Origin: Bacillota bacterium
Lineage (GTDB): Bacteria; Bacillota; Clostridia; Oscillospirales; Ruminococcaceae
Length of the DNA: 64,000 bases
Assembly (NCBI GenBank): GCA_023433405.1
Contig: JAEZCT010000050.1
Coordinates: 80,578-144,577 of the forward strand
Direction of reading: 5' to 3'
Shown here: in pieces, positions 17,832 to 27,320 of the stretch
Numbering within the stretch: position 1 is the first letter of the stretch
Layout of the letters: each line of letters starts with the position of its first letter
Position numbers and translations under genes: made by a program
The notes under the pieces: model-generated
The model's input: the letters and a program-made list of their open reading frames with translations, nothing else
Databases searched by the model: none
Told to the model about the DNA's origin: nothing

Positions 17832-19601
17832 ATGGCGCTGTCCGACCGTTTTCTGGAGGAGCTGAAGTACAAAAGCGACATCGTGGATACGGTGTCGAGC
17901 TATGTTACGCTCAAACGGGCGGGACGAAACCTTGTGGGGCTTTGCCCCTTTCACAGCGAAAAATCCCCGTCGTTTACCGTTTATCCCGACAACCAATCCT
18001 TCTATTGCTTTGGCTGCGGCGCGGGCGGCGATGTGATAACCTTTATGAAACGCATTGAGAACCTTGAGTATATCGAGGCCGTCAAGCTGCTTTGCGACCG
18101 TGCGGGTCTTGCAATGCCCACCGACGAGCGGGATGAACGGACCCTGCGCCTGCGCACCCGTATCCTTGAAATTAACCGTGAGGCGGCTCGCTTTTACTAC
18201 CGGCAGCTGACGGGTGAGCAGGGCAGGGAGGCTCTTGCCTACCTGCGAGGGCGTGGGCTTACCGACAAAACCATCACCCGCTTCGGGCTTGGCTATGCAA
18301 GGGAAAGCTGGGACGACCTGATTGGCTACCTGCGGGGTATGGGCTGCACCGATGAGGAGCTGCTGGCTGCAAACCTGGCATCCCGAGGCAAAAGCGGCGG
18401 GCTGTACGACCAGTTTCGCAACCGGGTCATCTTTCCCATCATCGACCTGCGGGGCAACGTGGTTGCCTTTGGCGGGCGCGATTTGGGCGAACGGGGGCCA
18501 AAGTACCTAAACTCCGCCGAAACCGCGGTGTTTAGCAAAAGCCGTGTGTTATATGCTTTAAATATCGCCAAGGCTACAAAGGAAAAACGAATGATTCTTG
18601 CCGAGGGCTATATGGACGTGGTGGCCATTCATCAGGGCGGGTTCGATAACGCGGTGGCGTCCCTGGGAACGGCGCTCACCGCCGAGCACGCGCGGCTGAT
18701 TGCCGGTTATGTCGCGGAGGTGGTCATCGCCTACGATTCCGACGACGCGGGCCAACGGGCGACAAAGCGGGCGATCTCGGTGCTGGAGCCCACCGGTCTG
18801 CACATCCGGGTGCTAAAGATGGAGGGCGCCAAGGACCCGGATGAATATATTAAGCGCTTCGGCGCGGCGCGCTTTCGTTTATTGCTTGAAGGCTCCTCAA
18901 ACGCCGTGGAATACGAGCTGGAAAAGGCAAAATCCGGCTTTGCGCTGGACACTGCCGACGGCAGGGTTTCGTACCTAAAGGCCGCGTGCGGGGTACTGGC
19001 GGCGCTTAAAAGCCCGGTGGAGCGTGAGGTGTATGCAAGCCGCCTTGCCGCCGAGCTTGGGGTGCAAAAGCAGGCCATTGACGAACAGCTTAAAGGGATT
19101 ATTACGCGCAAGAAGCGCACGCAGGATAAAAAGGAGCGGCGCGATGTGCGCGTGATGAGTGCAGTGAAAACCGGCGTGGATACCATAAACCCCCAGCGGA
19201 GCGCTAACCTGAAGGCCGCCACCGCGGAGGAAAACCTCATCGCAATGCTCATAAAGCATCCCGACTATCTGGAGGAGATTGAGAAAACCGTAGGAGAGAA
19301 GGATTTTGTCACCGACTTTAACCGCAGCGTCTATGCCGCCATTGCCCAAAGGCTGCGCGATTTTGGGGAATGCAGCCTGACCTCACTCTCCCAGCATTTT
19401 AACGACGCCCAGATGGCGCGCATCTCATGGATGATTGCAAACGCTTCGATTATGGGCTATACCAAGGCCGACGCAAGGCTGTACGCCGAAACGCTGGCGC
19501 GCTGCAAAAATGAAAAAACCCCCCAGCAGGTTGCGGCCCTTACCGGGACGGAGCTTGCGGAGTTTGTAAAAAGCCTTAACGAGAAAAAACATAGCCGGTA
19601 A
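17832..19601 (+). CDS. dnaG: DNA primase
   Basis: Synthesises RNA primers at the replication fork. It has the N-terminal CHC2 zinc finger (CPFHSEKSPSF then YCFGCG, residues 38-63), the core with the TOPRIM metal residues (EGYMD about 262 and AYDSDDAGQ about 305), and a C-terminal DnaB-interacting segment. The 589-residue length is typical. The ATG follows GAAAGGAATG. rpoD lies 83 bases downstream, the conserved macromolecular-synthesis arrangement. Confidence 0.97.
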   Translation: MALSDRFLEELKYKSDIVDTVSSYVTLKRAGRNLVGLCPFHSEKSPSFTVYPDNQSFYCFGCGAGGDVITFMKRIENLEYIEAVKLLCDRAGLAMPTDERDERTLRLRTRILEINREAARFYYRQLTGEQGREALAYLRGRGLTDKTITRFGLGYARESWDDLIGYLRGMGCTDEELLAANLASRGKSGGLYDQFRNRVIFPIIDLRGNVVAFGGRDLGERGPKYLNSAETAVFSKSRVLYALNIAKATKEKRMILAEGYMDVVAIHQGGFDNAVASLGTALTAEHARLIAGYVAEVVIAYDSDDAGQRATKRAISVLEPTGLHIRVLKMEGAKDPDEYIKRFGAARFRLLLEGSSNAVEYELEKAKSGFALDTADGRVSYLKAACGVLAALKSPVEREVYASRLAAELGVQKQAIDEQLKGIITRKKRTQDKKERRDVRVMSAVKTGVDTINPQRSANLKAATAEENLIAMLIKHPDYLEEIEKTVGEKDFVTDFNRSVYAAIAQRLRDFGECSLTSLSQHFNDAQMARISWMIANASIMGYTKADARLYAETLARCKNEKTPQQVAALTGTELAEFVKSLNEKKHSR

Positions 19602-19683
19602 ATCGGCGCAGGGAACACAGGTTTATTAAAACGGAGCACCAGGGAAACGCGTAAATACACCGCCGCACAGCGCGGCAGAATGG

Positions 19684-20772
19684 ATGAAGCAAATGAGCAC
19701 TCAGGACAAAAAGAATCTGCTCAACGACCTCATAGAGCAGGGAAAAGCCAAGGGAAAGCTGACGACCAAGGAGATTAACGACGTACTGGAAGAGATGGAC
19801 TTTGACGTCGACCAGGTAGACAAGCTCTACGACGTGCTGGAAACCAACAACGTGGAGATTATCGAGGATTTTGCCTCTACGCTTGATTTTAACATCGACG
19901 TGCAGGATGAAAACCTGGAGTACTCCCTTGCCTCCGAGGGCATTAGCATCGACGACCCCGTCAAGGTGTACCTCAAGGAGATTGGGCGTGTGCCGCTCTT
20001 AAGCCCCGAGGAGGAGATTGAGCTTGCCACCCGCATGGGGCAGGGAGACGATTATGCCCGTAAGCGGCTCAGCGAGGCGAACCTGCGCCTTGTAGTCAGC
20101 ATCGCAAAGCGATATGTGGGACGTGGTATGCAGTTTCTTGACCTCATTCAGGAGGGCAACCTCGGCCTGATTAAGGCTGTTGAAAAGTTTGACCACACCA
20201 AGGGCTTTAAGTTCTCTACCTATGCCACCTGGTGGATTCGTCAGGCCATTACCCGCGCCATTGCCGACCAGGCGCGCACCATCCGCATCCCCGTGCATAT
20301 GGTGGAGACAATTAACAAGGTTAAAAAGGTGACCAGCCAGCTTTTGCATAAAAACGGGCATGAGCCGACGGCGGAGGAAATCTCCACCGAGCTTGATATG
20401 CCCGCCGATAAGGTGCGCGAGATTATGCGCGTGGCGCAGGAGCCCGTGTCCCTAGAGACCCCCATCGGCGAGGAGGAGGACAGCCATCTGGGCGACTTTA
20501 TCCCCGACGAGGACGCCCCCGCCCCCGCCGACGCCGCCTCTCACACCCTGCTTAAGGAGCAGCTGGGCGACGTGCTGCAAACCCTCACCCCCAGAGAGGA
20601 GAAGGTGCTCAAGCTCCGCTTCGGGCTTGAGGACGGCCGCTCCCGTACGCTGGAGGAGGTAGGCAAGGAGTTTAACGTTACCCGCGAGCGCATCCGGCAG
20701 ATTGAGGCCAAGGCGCTGCGCAAGCTTCGTCACCCCAGCCGCAGCAAGAAATTAAAGGACTTTTTGGATTAG
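19684..20772 (+). CDS. rpoD: RNA polymerase primary sigma factor (sigma-A)
   Basis: The housekeeping sigma factor that reads the TTGACA/TATAAT promoters found throughout this window. It has the expected regions: short 1.1 (residues about 8-55), 1.2 ([17 protein letters not shown]), 2 ([33 protein letters not shown]), 3, and 4.2 with the -35-binding HTH ([19 protein letters not shown]). At 362 residues it matches Bacillus SigA. The SD is weak; ATG 19693, two codons inside, is an equally possible start. It is probably co-transcribed with dnaG. Confidence 0.97.
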   Translation: MKQMSTQDKKNLLNDLIEQGKAKGKLTTKEINDVLEEMDFDVDQVDKLYDVLETNNVEIIEDFASTLDFNIDVQDENLEYSLASEGISIDDPVKVYLKEIGRVPLLSPEEEIELATRMGQGDDYARKRLSEANLRLVVSIAKRYVGRGMQFLDLIQEGNLGLIKAVEKFDHTKGFKFSTYATWWIRQAITRAIADQARTIRIPVHMVETINKVKKVTSQLLHKNGHEPTAEEISTELDMPADKVREIMRVAQEPVSLETPIGEEEDSHLGDFIPDEDAPAPADAASHTLLKEQLGDVLQTLTPREEKVLKLRFGLEDGRSRTLEEVGKEFNVTRERIRQIEAKALRKLRHPSRSKKLKDFLD

Positions 20773-20863
20773 ATTTTTTTGTGCGGCGAGAGTGGTGTTC
20801 CTTTTTTAAAGCCAGTTTAGTAAAATAATAAGGAAAATCCCACAGAAAGGGGATGAAGCACGG

Positions 20864-21271
20864 ATGCATATAACGCTGGAATCCGACTACGCGGTGCGCA
20901 TTGTGTACACCCTGGTGCAGGAGGGCGGGCGCATGGACGCGAAGCGCATATGCGAGCGCTCCTGTGTGACGCTGCGCTTTGCGTTAAAGATACTGCGCAA
21001 GCTGGTGGCGGGCGGCATTGTAAAATCCTTTAAGGGGACGCAGGGCGGCTATGAGCTGGCGCGGGAGCCGAAGGATATCTCTCTGCGCGATGTGATTGAG
21101 ACGGTGGAGGGGCGCTATGCCCTCAGCCGCTGTATCTGCAACGACTACGAGTGCTCCCAGACCCACGGCGGGCGCTGCCCGTTTCACGCTGTGTACGCCC
21201 GCATCTCCGAGGATGTGCGGGGGCAGCTCGATGCCGTAAAGTTTGACACCGCGTTGACCGAGCTTACTTAA
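20864..21271 (+). CDS. Rrf2-family transcriptional regulator
   Basis: A 135-residue Rrf2/IscR-type regulator. The N-terminal winged helix covers residues 1-80 (LESDYAVRIVYTL, recognition helix TLRFALKILRKL, wing KGTQGGYELA). The segment around residues 85-108 carries four cysteines (CIC, EC, RC) as in [Fe-S]-sensing members, so redox or iron-sulfur sensing is likely but inferred. No isc/suf genes are next to it. The nearest partner is the downstream CDF metal exporter, 52 bases away on the same strand, which suggests metal or redox control of that gene. AAAGGGG lies about 9 bases before the ATG. Confidence 0.88.
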   Translation: MHITLESDYAVRIVYTLVQEGGRMDAKRICERSCVTLRFALKILRKLVAGGIVKSFKGTQGGYELAREPKDISLRDVIETVEGRYALSRCICNDYECSQTHGGRCPFHAVYARISEDVRGQLDAVKFDTALTELT

Positions 21272-21323
21272 TCCGCTGTGCGCAAAGTCCGGCGCGGCGG
21301 TACTCGCGGGAGGGACATAAGTA

Positions 21324-22508
21324 TTGACAGAGCTGCTGGTACGACTGTTTATAACCAATAAAAAAGGTGCTGCGGGCGATACCGTGCGGGAGCGCTACGG
21401 CATTTTAAGCGGTGTGGTTGGCATTTGCACCAACCTTTTGCTGGTTTCCGGTAAGCTGGCGGCAGGGCTTATCTCCGGCAGCATCGCGGTCATCGCCGAC
21501 GCGGTGAACAACCTGGCCGACGCCACCTCCTCGGTGATTACACTCATTGGGTTTAAGCTCTCCGCAAAGCCCGCCGATAAGGAGCACCCCTTCGGGCACG
21601 CGCGGTTTGAGTATATCTCCGGTCTTGCGGTGGCCATTCTGGTGCTGCTTATTGGCATAGAGCTTGCCAAAACCTCGGTGGATAAGATCATAAATCCCGA
21701 GCATGTGGCGGTTGGCGCCTTTTCCATCATTGTGCTGGCGGTTTCGGCGCTGCTTAAGCTGTGGCAGTCCCGTTTTTATCGCAGCATTGGCAGACGCATT
21801 GCCTCTCAGGCGCTGCTTGCCTCCTCCACCGACAGCCTGTGCGATGTGGTCTCCACCGCGGCGGTACTGGTTTCGGCGGTTATTTCGCTCACGGCAGGGG
21901 TTAACCTGGACGCCTACATGGGGCTTGCGGTGGCGCTGTTTATCCTATATTCCGGCATAAAGCTCATCAAGGAGGCGCTCGACCCCATTCTCGGTGAAGC
22001 GCCGGACGAGAAGCTGGTAGCCGCAATTGATAAGGTGATAACAGGCTACGATAATGTGCTGGGGCTCCACGACCTGATGGTACACAGCTACGGCCCCGGC
22101 AAGGCGTTTGCCTCGGTGCATGTGGAGGTGGACGCGAAGGCGGATGTTTTGGTCAGCCACGACATGATTGATAACATCGAGCGAGAGGTGTTTGACAGGC
22201 TGGGCGTACAGCTTGTTATTCACTACGACCCCGTAGTCACCGACGACCCCATGCTTAACGAGCTGAGGGATTTTGTGCAGCGGACGGTTAAGGCTGTTAA
22301 CGAGGCCTTGACGATGCACGATTTTCGCATCGTGCGCGGCCCCACTCATACCAACCTGATTTTTGATGTGGTTGTACCCAGCGGCATTGGGGACACAACG
22401 AATCTGGCGGAGGATATCGCAGCCAAAATAAAGGAGCGCGACCCCGGCTTTTACGCCGTCATCACGCTGGATAACAGTTATATTTCCCAGAATATGCCCG
22501 CGCTGTAA
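21324..22508 (+). CDS. Cation diffusion facilitator (CDF) metal exporter
   Basis: A 394-residue CDF protein that exchanges divalent metal (Zn, Mn, Fe or Co) for protons across the membrane. Six transmembrane segments lie in residues 25-215. TM2 has DAVNNLAD and TM5 STDSLCD as metal-site motifs, and the KEHPFGHARFEY loop is typical. The C-terminal cytosolic domain is longer than usual, about 170 residues. With D and N rather than H in the TM2 site it resembles the Mn/Fe-type MntE/FieF branch (inference). TTG start with GGGAGGG about 10 bases upstream. It probably shares a transcript with the Rrf2 gene. Confidence 0.9.
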   Translation: MTELLVRLFITNKKGAAGDTVRERYGILSGVVGICTNLLLVSGKLAAGLISGSIAVIADAVNNLADATSSVITLIGFKLSAKPADKEHPFGHARFEYISGLAVAILVLLIGIELAKTSVDKIINPEHVAVGAFSIIVLAVSALLKLWQSRFYRSIGRRIASQALLASSTDSLCDVVSTAAVLVSAVISLTAGVNLDAYMGLAVALFILYSGIKLIKEALDPILGEAPDEKLVAAIDKVITGYDNVLGLHDLMVHSYGPGKAFASVHVEVDAKADVLVSHDMIDNIEREVFDRLGVQLVIHYDPVVTDDPMLNELRDFVQRTVKAVNEALTMHDFRIVRGPTHTNLIFDVVVPSGIGDTTNLAEDIAAKIKERDPGFYAVITLDNSYISQNMPAL

Positions 22509-22547
22509 TGCGCTTCTCATGCTAATCCCCTCATAAAGCGTAGAAAA

Positions 22548-22580
22548 AGACGGGTCAAAAGCTATGCTTTTGACCCGTCT
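22548..22580. terminator. Terminator between CDF and AraC genes
   Basis: A 15-bp perfect stem (AGACGGGTCAAAAGC, 3-base loop, complement). The T-run is best on the minus strand (TTTTTC), serving the AraC gene. On the plus strand it may end the CDF transcript. Confidence 0.8.
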
Positions 22581-22602
22581 ATTAATAATTTCACAAGTGA
22601 CT

Positions 22603-23445
22603 CTACCGGTCCACCACGCTTTTTTTATATTCCGAAGGGCTCATGTCCTTAAACCGCCGGAATACCCGGGAAAAATACAAGGGGTCGGAAAAACCAACCG
22701 AGCCCGCCACCTCCCCGATGGAAAGCAGGGTGTCGTGCAGCAGCAGGCAGGCCTTGCCCATGCGAAAACGGGTGAGAAAATCGTTGGGGGAAAGCCCGAG
22801 GTGCCTAATAAACACCCGGTACAGGTGGCTGCGGCTTACGCCCACATGGGCGGCGATGTCGTCCACCCCGATGGGAGCGGAATAGTTGTGCTCAATGTAG
22901 CGCACGGCAAGCTCGCTGTATACTCTGGCGCTGTCCGCCTCCGGGTGGGGCGTGTTGGCCTTCTCCATTAAAAAGGCCAAAAACAGGTACAGGCCGCCGC
23001 ACATGCGGGTTTCCTGATAGGCGGCGGAGCCCACCGCCTCATAAATCGCCGCAAGCAGCCGCTCGGCCTGCGCCCCGTCCTCCAGGTGCAGGACAGGCTG
23101 CTCCGCGGAAAGCCCGGTGAGGGAAACAAGCCCCTGTGCGTCGCTGCCGGCAAAGCCAACCCACAGGTATTCCCATGGGTCGTTTTCATCGGCGGTATAG
23201 GAAACCAGCCGTTCAGGCGTGATGAGAAACACGTCTCCCACCCCCGCCTCATAGCTTTTGCCCTCGGCAAACAGTCTGCCGCGCCCTCCCGCGACGTAAT
23301 GGATGAGATAATGGTCCCGCACCGCGGGGCCCCAGGTATAAGCGGGCTCACACTGCTGCCGGCCGGTATTATAAACGGCAAGCCCGAAGCCTTCGCGCAG
23401 ACGAGTTTTAAAGGAATGTTTAAATACCGCGTTTTCCATGAGCAA
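22603..23445 (-). CDS. AraC-family transcriptional regulator
   Basis: A 280-residue regulator. The N-terminal cupin-type sensor contains HYLIHYVAGGRGRL and VFLITPERLVSY. The C-terminal double HTH (about 175-275) contains GVSRSHLYRVFIRHLG and GFSDPLYFSRVFRRF with the closing MSPSEYKK. Ligands of such proteins are often sugars. No sugar genes adjoin it here, so the target is unknown. A TTG start at 23445 has GGAAAGG 8 bases upstream; the ATG two codons on is the alternative. Confidence 0.88.
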   Translation of the reverse strand: MLMENAVFKHSFKTRLREGFGLAVYNTGRQQCEPAYTWGPAVRDHYLIHYVAGGRGRLFAEGKSYEAGVGDVFLITPERLVSYTADENDPWEYLWVGFAGSDAQGLVSLTGLSAEQPVLHLEDGAQAERLLAAIYEAVGSAAYQETRMCGGLYLFLAFLMEKANTPHPEADSARVYSELAVRYIEHNYSAPIGVDDIAAHVGVSRSHLYRVFIRHLGLSPNDFLTRFRMGKACLLLHDTLLSIGEVAGSVGFSDPLYFSRVFRRFKDMSPSEYKKSVVDR

Positions 23446-23562
23446 CGACCATGCCTTTCCAAATGCTTGTAAGGATTACGGGTATTGTCTGAAGAATGCA
23501 AGCTGCTACAGACACGGCCCGCAGAGATACCATTCCCAAATAAAAAAACGGGGACAGCATAA

Positions 23563-23608
23563 ACCAAGCCACCGGCCTTCGGCGGGGGGTGGTTAGCTTT
23601 TTTGCTAT
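23563..23608 (+). terminator. Orphan terminator-like hairpin
   Basis: A GC-rich stem (CCACC...GGTGG with GGCC-TTC-GGC inside) is followed by CTTTTTTG on the plus strand. No plus-strand gene ends here, because the neighbour reads leftward. It may end a short unannotated RNA. Confidence 0.4.
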
Positions 23609-23766
23609 GTTAAGTCATGGAAGCAGGGCTATGAACTTCGTTTACGTTCATTATAATTCCGCTTTTCATAAAAGGCAAGCAAAGGCGCAGGTTTTGCGCG
23701 ATTTACGGGCATGGGCGCAAATAGTGCGAAAAAACTGTGGGGGTCGCTTTAACCCCGCCGAAAAGA

Positions 23767-23795
23767 TTGACATTTCTTGTAGCGGGGGATATAAT
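23767..23795 (+). promoter_or_regulatory. alaS promoter
   Basis: Near-consensus TTGACA (23767-23772), 17-bp spacer, TATAAT (23790-23795). Confidence 0.88.
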
Positions 23796-23801
23796 AAAAA
23801 A

Positions 23802-24096
23802 AGTTTGAGAACTTATTATGTGTATTACGGCTGTGAAGGGGAATAACGCGCCCGCAACCACCGTTCCAGAGAGCAAAACAACGCGAAGGGCAGTACCCGG
23901 TGCGGTTGCTGAGAGTTTTGCCGGTGCAGGATGTGTTTGCCGCCCCCGAGCCCCACGGGATGACCGTGGCGTGGCTGTCGCGTTAAGACGGTTAAAGAGG
24001 CGCAGGCGGGTTTATTTAAGGTATGCCGCTGCGCAAACTGGGTGGTACCACGGAAACGGAAGCTTTCGTCCCGACTTCGGGAGGAGGGCTTTTTTG
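23802..24096 (+). ncRNA. T-box leader of alaS
   Basis: The T-box sequence CTGGGTGGTACCACGG is at 24038-24053, preceded by a long stem-I region from about 23830. It is followed by a terminator stem (about 24059-24092, 13 bp with one mismatch) and TTTTTT. Uncharged tRNA-Ala should stabilise the antiterminator. I could not fix the specifier codon by eye; alanine is inferred from the gene controlled. Confidence 0.92.
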
Positions 24097-24180
24097 CTTT
24101 CGGGAAAGCCCAAAATAACCCACCGGCTGCTTTGAGAATACTATTTTATCTAAATCGTTATCTGGAGGAATCGTACACCT

Positions 24181-26820
24181 ATGAAATGGCAAGGATTAAA
24201 CGAGCTGAGGGAAGCATATCTTAGTTTTTTTGAGAGCAAGGGTCACACACGCCTAAAGAGCGCCTCACTTGTACCCAACAACGACAAAAGCCTTCTGCTT
24301 ATCAACTCCGGCATGGCGCCGCTTAAAAAGTACTTTCTCGGGCAGGAGACGCCCCCCAATAAAAGGGTAACTACCTGCCAGAAATGCATTCGTACCCCCG
24401 ATATCGAGCGTGTGGGCAAAACCGCCCGCCATGGCACCTATTTTGAGATGCTCGGCAACTTCTCCTTCGGCGACTATTTTAAGCACGAAGCCACCGCCTG
24501 GGCGTGGGAGTTTTTTACCAAGGTGCTGGAGATTCCCGCCGATAAGCTGTACTGCTCGGTATATGAGCAGGACGACGATGCCTATGAGATTTGGACCAAG
24601 GAGATTGGTGTGCCCGAGAGCCACATGGTGCGCCTTGGCAAGGCCGATAACTTCTGGGAGCACGGAACCGGCCCCTGCGGCCCCTGCTCCGAGATCTATT
24701 TTGACCGCGGACCGGAAAAGGGCTGCGGCAGCCCGGACTGCGCGGTAGGCTGCGACTGCGACCGCTATGTTGAGGTGTGGAACCTGGTGTTTACCCAGTT
24801 TGACAGCGACGGCAAGGGTACCTACACCCCCCTTGACCATCCCAATATCGATACCGGCATGGGTCTTGAGCGTCTGGCCTGCGTAATGCAGGGCGTGGAG
24901 AACCTTTTTGAGGTGGATACCATGCAAAACATCATGAACCATGTCAGCACCATCGCTCATGTCCGCTACGGCGACGATAAAAAAACCGACGTGTCCCTGC
25001 GCGTAATCACTGACCATATCCGCAGTACGGCGTTTATGGTGGGCGACGGGGTCATTCCCTCAAACGAAGGGCGCGGCTATGTTCTGCGCCGTCTGTTGCG
25101 CCGCGCGGCGCGCCACGGCAGGCTCATCGGCATTACGGAGCCGTTTCTGCACAAGGTGTGCGATACGGTCATTCATGAGAATAAAGGCGCGTACCCCGAG
25201 CTTGCCGAGAAGTCGGAGTACATCAAGAAGCATATCCGAGTGGAGGAGGAGCGCTTTGCCCGCACCATCGATCAGGGCATGGAGCTGCTGGCGGAGCTGG
25301 TTGACGCAACCCTCAAGGCGGGCGGCAGCGTATTTTCCGGCGCAGAGGCGTTTAAGCTTTACGACACCTTCGGCTTCCCCATCGACCTTACCCGAGAGAT
25401 TGTGGAGGAAAATAAGCTGACCATTGACGAGGCGGAGTTTGAGCGTCTGATGCAGGAGCAAAAGACCCGCGCCCGGGAGGATAGGCTTAAATCCGGCGGC
25501 GTGGCATGGGAGAGCGAGGCCCTTGCCGAGCTTGGCCTGCCCGAGACACGCTTTGTGGGCTATACAGCGTTTACAGTGAAGGCAAAGCTTTCGGCCATCC
25601 TTAAAAACGGCGAGCAGGCGGGTGACGCAAGCACAGGCGACGAGGTGCTGGTTGTGCTCGACCAAACCCCGTTTTACGCCGAGAGCGGCGGCCAGATTGC
25701 CGATACGGGCGTAATTGAGAACAACGGCGCTCGCATGACCGTAACCGGCTGCAAAAAGAACGCGCAAGGTCAGTACCTGCACAGCGCTACGGTGGTATCC
25801 GGCTCCTTTGAGACAGGCGAGGATGTTACCGCTGCCATCGACGGGGCGCGCCGCAAAGCCATTATGCGCAACCATACCAGCGCGCACCTGCTGCAGGCCG
25901 CGCTGCGCGCCGTATTGGGCGACCATGTCCATCAGGCGGGCTCTATGGTAACCGACACCCGCGTGCGCTTTGACTTTTCCCACTTCGGTGCCATGACCGT
26001 CGAGGAGCTTCGCAAAACCGAGGAGCTTGTGAACGAAAAGATTCTCGAGTCCCTGCCCGTAACCACCGACGAGCTGCCCATCGAGGAGGCCAAAAAGCGC
26101 GGCGCTATGGCGTTATTTGGCGAAAAGTACGGCGACACGGTGCGCGTGGTGGCAGCCGAGGGCTTCTCCACCGAGTTTTGCGGCGGCACCCATGTGGACA
26201 ACACCGCGAAGCTGGGTCTTTTTAAGATTATTTCCGAGGCTTCGGTGGCTGCCGGGGTGCGCCGCATAGAAGGTACCACGGGCAGCGGCGTGCTTGCGCT
26301 GTTTGATGAGCTAAGCGACACCCTTGAAAAATGCGCAAGCTGCCTCAAGGCGGCATCCCCCTCGGAGGTACCTGTCCGCGCCGTATCGGTAATGGCGGAG
26401 CTGCGGGAAAAGGACAAGGAGCTTGAGGCGTTAAGCGCGCGGCTTGCGGGCTCGCAGCTTGAGGATATTTACAAGAACAAGCGGGATATCGGCGGCATTA
26501 GCCTCTTGACGGCCAGCTTAAGCGACGCAAAGGCGGATACCCTGCGCGCGCTGGGCGATCAGATTAAGGACCGGGAGCCGGGAGCCGTGGCAGTTATTTC
26601 CAATGTAGCCGAGGGCAAGGGCACGATCATGGTGGTATGCGGCGCGGATGCCGTTGCCAAGGGCTTTCACGCAGGCAAGCTTATTAAGGAAATTGCCGCG
26701 ATTGCGGGCGGCTCGGGGGGCGGACGTCCCGACAGCGCAATGGCGGGCGTAAAGGAACCGGGTAAGCTGGGCGAGGCAATTGCTGCCACGCCGGAGCTGG
26801 TTGCCGCGGTCGTGAAATAG
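24181..26820 (+). CDS. alaS: Alanyl-tRNA synthetase
   Basis: An 879-residue enzyme with the full bacterial domain set. The class II catalytic domain has HTRLKSASLVPNNDKSLL near the N-terminus and GMGLERL. The editing domain has the zinc ligands HTSAHLL (HxxxH, about residue 562) and CGGTH (about residue 665). The C-Ala dimerisation domain ends with GGSGGGRPDSAMAG. It attaches Ala to tRNA-Ala and hydrolyses Ser/Gly errors. The start at 24181 has GGAGG 12 bases upstream. It heads a run of rightward genes continuing to upp. Confidence 0.97.
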   Translation: MKWQGLNELREAYLSFFESKGHTRLKSASLVPNNDKSLLLINSGMAPLKKYFLGQETPPNKRVTTCQKCIRTPDIERVGKTARHGTYFEMLGNFSFGDYFKHEATAWAWEFFTKVLEIPADKLYCSVYEQDDDAYEIWTKEIGVPESHMVRLGKADNFWEHGTGPCGPCSEIYFDRGPEKGCGSPDCAVGCDCDRYVEVWNLVFTQFDSDGKGTYTPLDHPNIDTGMGLERLACVMQGVENLFEVDTMQNIMNHVSTIAHVRYGDDKKTDVSLRVITDHIRSTAFMVGDGVIPSNEGRGYVLRRLLRRAARHGRLIGITEPFLHKVCDTVIHENKGAYPELAEKSEYIKKHIRVEEERFARTIDQGMELLAELVDATLKAGGSVFSGAEAFKLYDTFGFPIDLTREIVEENKLTIDEAEFERLMQEQKTRAREDRLKSGGVAWESEALAELGLPETRFVGYTAFTVKAKLSAILKNGEQAGDASTGDEVLVVLDQTPFYAESGGQIADTGVIENNGARMTVTGCKKNAQGQYLHSATVVSGSFETGEDVTAAIDGARRKAIMRNHTSAHLLQAALRAVLGDHVHQAGSMVTDTRVRFDFSHFGAMTVEELRKTEELVNEKILESLPVTTDELPIEEAKKRGAMALFGEKYGDTVRVVAAEGFSTEFCGGTHVDNTAKLGLFKIISEASVAAGVRRIEGTTGSGVLALFDELSDTLEKCASCLKAASPSEVPVRAVSVMAELREKDKELEALSARLAGSQLEDIYKNKRDIGGISLLTASLSDAKADTLRALGDQIKDREPGAVAVISNVAEGKGTIMVVCGADAVAKGFHAGKLIKEIAAIAGGSGGGRPDSAMAGVKEPGKLGEAIAATPELVAAVVK

Positions 26821-26898
26821 CCCTTTTCGAGACCTTAGCCAAGATATTGATGAGCATGGATATAAATCTGTGGATATAATAAACTAGGAGGATGCGCG

Positions 26899-27237
26899 AT
26901 GGACTGCCTGTTTTGCAAGATCGCGGCGGGGGATATCCCCTCGAAAAAGGTGTATGAGGACGATGCGGTGTACGCGTTTTACGACATTGACCCCAAAGCA
27001 CCCGTTCATTTTTTAATCATCCCAAAGCAGCATATTCCCTCGGTCAATGGGCTCACCGCCCAAAACAGCGGGGTTGTCGCGCATATTTTTACGGTTATTG
27101 CCCAGGTTGCGAAGGAGCTTAGGCTTGATAACGGCTACCGCGTGGTGACCAATGTGGGCGATGACGGTGGGCAGACGGTGGAGCACCTGCATTTTCATGT
27201 GCTGGGCGCGCGCCCCCTTGCCTGGCCTCCCGGCTGA
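26899..27237 (+). CDS. hinT: HIT-family nucleotide hydrolase (HinT-like)
   Basis: A 112-residue histidine-triad protein. CLFCKIAAGDIP at the N-terminus holds the Cys pair of zinc-binding HinTs. The C-terminal HLHFHVLG provides the histidine triad that cleaves nucleoside phosphoramidates, including acyl-AMP. It follows alaS by 78 bases, with AGGAGG about 7 bases before the ATG. Placement next to an aminoacyl-tRNA synthetase fits removal of leaked aminoacyl-AMP, though that is inference. Confidence 0.93.
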   Translation: MDCLFCKIAAGDIPSKKVYEDDAVYAFYDIDPKAPVHFLIIPKQHIPSVNGLTAQNSGVVAHIFTVIAQVAKELRLDNGYRVVTNVGDDGGQTVEHLHFHVLGARPLAWPPG

Positions 27238-27320
27238 GAAGCACGCCGGTTTTTTCACAGCCTGCGGATTTATTACGCGGCTATTCTCCCGGTTTTGTAA
27301 TTTTGAATGGAGTGTTAGCA

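Larger units (their letters stand above)
23446..24180. other. Intergenic region, AraC gene / alaS
   Basis: About 735 bp. The left part has an unassigned plus-strand terminator-like hairpin (23563-23608). The right part is the alaS promoter and T-box leader. I see no gene. Confidence 0.6.

Noticed and set aside
22528..22562. Similarity of CTAATCCCCTCATAAAG...GTCAAAAG to the left arm of the MITE
   Set aside because: No matching right end or target duplication; the hairpin is fully explained as the terminator at 22548-22580.
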